Shown: positions 6,163 through 7,556 of the stretch, one piece after another | Layout of the letters: each line of letters begins with the position of its first letter | Position numbering within the stretch: position 1 is the stretch's first letter | Assembly: GCA_030600525.1 (NCBI GenBank) | Contig: JAUVLX010000169.1 | Span: forward strand, 1-7,556 | From: Desulfobulbus sp. | GTDB lineage: Bacteria; Desulfobacterota; Desulfobulbia; Desulfobulbales; Desulfobulbaceae | Direction of reading: 5' to 3' | Length of the DNA stretch: 7,556 nucleotides | Program-made: the position numbers and the translations under genes | Notes under the pieces: model-generated | The model's input: the letters and a program-made list of their open reading frames with translations, nothing else | What the model was told of the DNA's origin: nothing | Databases searched by the model: none

Positions 6163-6290
6163 ATTCAGGACCTCTGTTTGAGATCCCGGAACTACACGTC
6201 TTTGGAGGAAACGGGTGTGAATCCCGTGCTGTCCCGCAACTGTATTTCCAATATTCTTGGATAAGCCAGATACTTCTCCTTGCCCTGATT
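6163..6290 (+). promoter_or_regulatory. cobalamin riboswitch aptamer
   Basis: The hallmark B12 box is present: ACGGGTGTGAATCCCGT forms a stem-loop (about 6210-6226), followed by GCTGTCCCGCAACTGTA, which matches the conserved core CACTGTCCCGCAACTGTA in all but a few positions. Downstream, AAGCCAGATAC at 6263-6273 and GCCCTGA at 6282-6288 match the conserved 3' part. P1 can close by TCAGG (6165-6169) pairing with CCTGA (6284-6288). It binds adenosylcobalamin or a related cobalamin and normally turns the downstream genes off. Here those are cobU and cobS, as expected for salvage genes. The distance to cobU is unusually long (338 nt). The aptamer limits are approximate. Confidence 0.88.
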
Positions 6291-6295
6291 TCTCA

Positions 6296-6381
6296 TGAAC
6301 ATTGTGTCAACTCGCTCAATTGTCTGCAATTTATTTATGTTATGCAAAGTTACATTGAGTTACATATGTTTACAATGTTCA
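6296..6381. repeat. long imperfect inverted repeat downstream of the riboswitch
   Basis: TGAACATTGT (6296-6305) and ACAATGTTCA (6372-6381) are a perfect 10-bp inverted repeat. CTCAAT (6315-6320) and ATTGAG (6354-6359) form an inner stem. It begins 6 nt after the riboswitch P1 and may be part of the expression platform. It lacks the 19-nt motif and a T-rich tail. Confidence 0.55.
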
Positions 6382-6411
6382 CCAAAGGTTAGTCCATCCG
6401 GCATCATTTTC

Positions 6412-6484
6412 TTCAGTATTTTGGCTATGAATATAGGCTACTATCGGAGTCTACGCTTACCTCTTCATAGCCAAAAACTTTGAA
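6412..6484. repeat. inverted repeat enclosing shared motif (copy D)
   Basis: TTTTGGCTATGAA (6419-6431) and TTCATAGCCAAAA (6464-6476) are a perfect 13-bp inverted repeat. With one mismatch and a small bulge, the pairing extends outward to TTCAGT at 6412 and ACTTTGAA ending at 6484. The loop contains TATAGGCTACTAT and then motif copy D (CGGAGTCTACGCTTACCTC, 6445-6463), which abuts the right arm. The arms are unrelated to those at 234-358 and 5661-5840. It lies inside the cobU leader. Confidence 0.7.
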
Positions 6485-6492
6485 CCTGACGC

Positions 6493-6595
6493 CGCCTGAA
6501 CTGATGAGAAATCCAGGCTAGGTAGCGATCTTCGTGGTGGAGATCCTGCTGTTAAATGCTCACCTGTCCCTGCCTGTGTTGTGATACGCAGGGAC
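6493..6595 (+). promoter_or_regulatory. three consecutive hairpins in the cobU leader
   Basis: GCCTG (6493-6497) can pair with CAGGC (6514-6518), GATCT (6527-6531) with AGATC (6541-6545), and GTCCCTGC (6566-6573) with GCAGGGAC (6588-6595). The last stem is perfect over 8 bp and buries an AGGGA ribosome-site-like sequence (6590-6594). It is a reasonable place for the riboswitch expression platform. No poly-T tail is present, so translational rather than transcriptional control would be expected. Confidence 0.4.
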
Positions 6596-6599
6596 CATC

Positions 6600-6641
6600 A
6601 TGAGGAAAATTGTGAATACAGGACTGACATGGGGCGTTTGA
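6600..6641 (+). CDS. possible 13-codon leader peptide overlapping the cobU start
   Basis: ATG 6600 opens a short frame, MRKIVNTGLTWGV, that stops at 6639-6641, 13 nt into cobU in another frame. AGGGA at 6590-6594 is at good spacing (5 nt) but lies inside the 6566-6595 hairpin. If translated, it could couple opening of that hairpin to cobU translation. It may equally be a chance frame; nothing else supports it. Confidence 0.25.
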   Translation: MRKIVNTGLTWGV

Positions 6642-7207
6642 CACTGGTTACAGGTGGTGCCCGCAGCGGTAAAAGCAGCTATGCAGAACAGCAGATAGGT
6701 AGAGGCTGTGAAAACATAGCCTATATTGCTACTGCTCGTGCACTCGATGCAGAAATGGAAGATAGGGTCGCCAGGCACAGATTGCAGCGGCCTGCAACAT
6801 GGCAGACATTTGAAGAGCCTTTGCAGCCGTCTTTGATTATCCATGATCATAAAGAGCATTATGATGGTTTTTTGCTCGATTGTCTCACTGTCTTAACTAC
6901 AAATATCATCCTCCAGGATTCAGCCATTGATTGGGAACAACCAACGGTGGCAAGCATGGCCCAGATTGAACAACAGGTTTTGAAGGAAATTGATGCCCTG
7001 CTTGCCACCCACAAATTGTATGCCGGCCATCTGTTTGCCGTGACCAATGAGGTGGGATTGGGCATAGTCCCCGGAACACCGTTGGCTCGTTTTTTTCGAG
7101 ACTGCAGCGGGCGAGTTAACCAAAGGATGGCTGCTGCAGCAGACGAAGTGGTTTTGGTCGTGTCTGGCATTCCAGTACAGGTAAAAGGGGGCGGAGTCTG
7201 TGTCTAG
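6629..7207 (+). CDS. cobU: adenosylcobinamide kinase / adenosylcobinamide-phosphate guanylyltransferase
   Basis: This cytoplasmic 192-residue enzyme phosphorylates adenosylcobinamide and then adds GMP, making adenosylcobinamide-GDP for nucleotide-loop assembly. The P-loop GGARSGKS is at residues 9-16. His50 in RVARHRLQRPATWQT is the counterpart of the guanylylated histidine of Salmonella CobU. DCLTVLTTN at 84-92, TNEVGLGIVPGTPLARFFRD at 139-158, and GRVNQRMAAAADEVVLVVSGIPVQVK at 161-186 are classic family blocks. The ATG at 6629 is chosen because it begins the P-loop strand MGRLTLVTGG and follows AGGA at 6620-6623 by 5 nt. The open frame back to GTG 6581 adds a charged, non-conserved 16 residues. 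It is the first gene after the cobalamin riboswitch, and its end overlaps cobS by 8 nt. Confidence 0.95.
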   Translation: MGRLTLVTGGARSGKSSYAEQQIGRGCENIAYIATARALDAEMEDRVARHRLQRPATWQTFEEPLQPSLIIHDHKEHYDGFLLDCLTVLTTNIILQDSAIDWEQPTVASMAQIEQQVLKEIDALLATHKLYAGHLFAVTNEVGLGIVPGTPLARFFRDCSGRVNQRMAAAADEVVLVVSGIPVQVKGGGVCV

Positions 7208-7556
7208 CCTGCTGTTGATGATCCAGTTTATGACCCGTTACCCTATCCCGCTGCAGATAGATTTTACTGTTGACCGGTTTGTTCAGGGTATGAAATGGAT
7301 GCCCATTGTCGGCTTTTTGGTCGGCCTGCCTGCTGCAGTCATTCTGTATCTGTGCTTTCCTTATTTCGGGGTTGAGGTCGCGACCTTTCTTGCCTTGGTT
7401 GTACTTATCACCGTAACTGGTGGCCTCCATCTTGATGGTATAGGGGATTCGGCAGATGGTCTTTTCTGTTACCGTCCTAGAGAGCGGGTGCTGGAAATCA
7501 TGCGTGATTCCACTTTGGGAACTAACGGGGTCGTGGCAGTGGTTTTGACCATTTTG
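7200..7556 (+). CDS. cobS: adenosylcobinamide-GDP ribazoletransferase, N-terminal part
   Basis: The first 119 codons of cobalamin(-5'-phosphate) synthase are present; the gene runs off the right edge (the family is usually around 250 residues). The membrane enzyme joins adenosylcobinamide-GDP with alpha-ribazole or its phosphate. The visible part starts SSLLLMIQFMTRYPIP, the typical opening, then has hydrophobic helices at about 34-52 and 58-74. The acidic signature GGLHLDGIGDSADGLF follows at 74-89, then MRDSTLGTNGV at 101-111. The Asp residues of these two blocks are the expected Mg/substrate-binding set. GTG 7200 is chosen from this opening and the ribosome site AGGGGG at 7186-7191. It overlaps the cobU stop by 8 nt, so translation is probably coupled and both genes share the B12 riboswitch. 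Confidence 0.93.
   Translation, partial: MSSLLLMIQFMTRYPIPLQIDFTVDRFVQGMKWMPIVGFLVGLPAAVILYLCFPYFGVEVATFLALVVLITVTGGLHLDGIGDSADGLFCYRPRERVLEIMRDSTLGTNGVVAVVLTIL

Noticed and set aside
256..6463. The repeated 19-nt motif as a CRISPR array or tandem repeat
   Set aside because: Copies lie in three separate gaps kilobases apart and in both orientations, with no regular spacers or cas genes.
6479..6489. TTTGAACCTGA, matching the 3' core of TPP riboswitches
   Set aside because: The CTGAGA-containing 5' half is absent upstream, and the following TAATGCC/GCGTAGG part is not present. The local genes are for cobalamin, not thiamine.
6501..6511. CTGATGA followed by GAAA, resembling a hammerhead ribozyme core
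   Set aside because: The two conserved boxes are directly adjacent, leaving no stem II, and no matching stem I/III arrangement with a cleavage triplet was found.
6581..6628. GTG start for cobU 16 codons upstream
   Set aside because: It lies in the hairpin loop with no ribosome site. The conserved CobU N-terminus begins at ATG 6629 with AGGA.
7192..7200. CGGAGTCTG at the cobU/cobS junction as a further motif copy
   Set aside because: Only the first nine bases match and the site is coding and serves as ribosome site region for cobS. It is probably chance.

Overview
The window looks like chromosomal DNA from a Gram-negative anaerobe, most likely a sulfate-reducing or sulfur-cycling Desulfobacterota member of the Desulfobulbales type. 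This is inferred from gene content: a DVU0298-family protein, a cyclic-nucleotide-binding/DUF4388 protein, a DUF4405 membrane protein, a FabB-type ketoacyl synthase, anaerobic-style cobalamin salvage genes behind a B12 riboswitch, and heptose (LPS) nucleotide-sugar synthesis. No IS element, phage gene, CRISPR array, tRNA or rRNA was seen.

Layout. 1-117 (-) is the N-terminal 39 codons of a DUF4405-like membrane protein. 118-397 is a gene-free gap with a 125-bp inverted-repeat structure. 398-1471 (+) encodes a three-part regulator (Cys-containing N-terminus, cyclic-nucleotide-binding fold, DUF4388). It converges on fabB at 1508-2716 (-). After a 437-bp gap, 3154-5647 (+) is a compact operon: ferritin, a DVU0298-family helical-repeat protein, and a nitrilase-superfamily hydrolase fused to an RfaE2-type heptose-1-phosphate adenylyltransferase. 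5648-5867 holds a nested inverted repeat, followed by a 64-residue HMA metal-binding protein (5868-6062). Next come a candidate promoter (about 6141-6149), a cobalamin riboswitch (about 6163-6290) and a 338-nt leader with three tandem inverted repeats or hairpins. The leader leads into cobU (6629-7207) and cobS (7200 to the window edge).

Genes working together. CobU and CobS are consecutive steps of cobalamin nucleotide-loop assembly, overlap by 8 nt, and sit behind a B12 sensor, so they form a feedback-controlled unit. FtnA stores iron. Its two operon partners have no obvious link to iron, so co-transcription may be housekeeping. FabB serves unsaturated fatty-acid elongation.

The least explained signal is a 19-nt motif, CGGAGTCTNCGCTTACCTC. 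It occurs four times, only in three gene-free gaps (256-274, 5740-5757, 5783-5802 on the minus strand, 6445-6463). Each time it lies inside an inverted repeat whose arms differ in sequence from locus to locus. This suggests either a family of structured RNAs/DNA hairpins or a small element that targets or builds hairpins. I do not recognise it as a named family.
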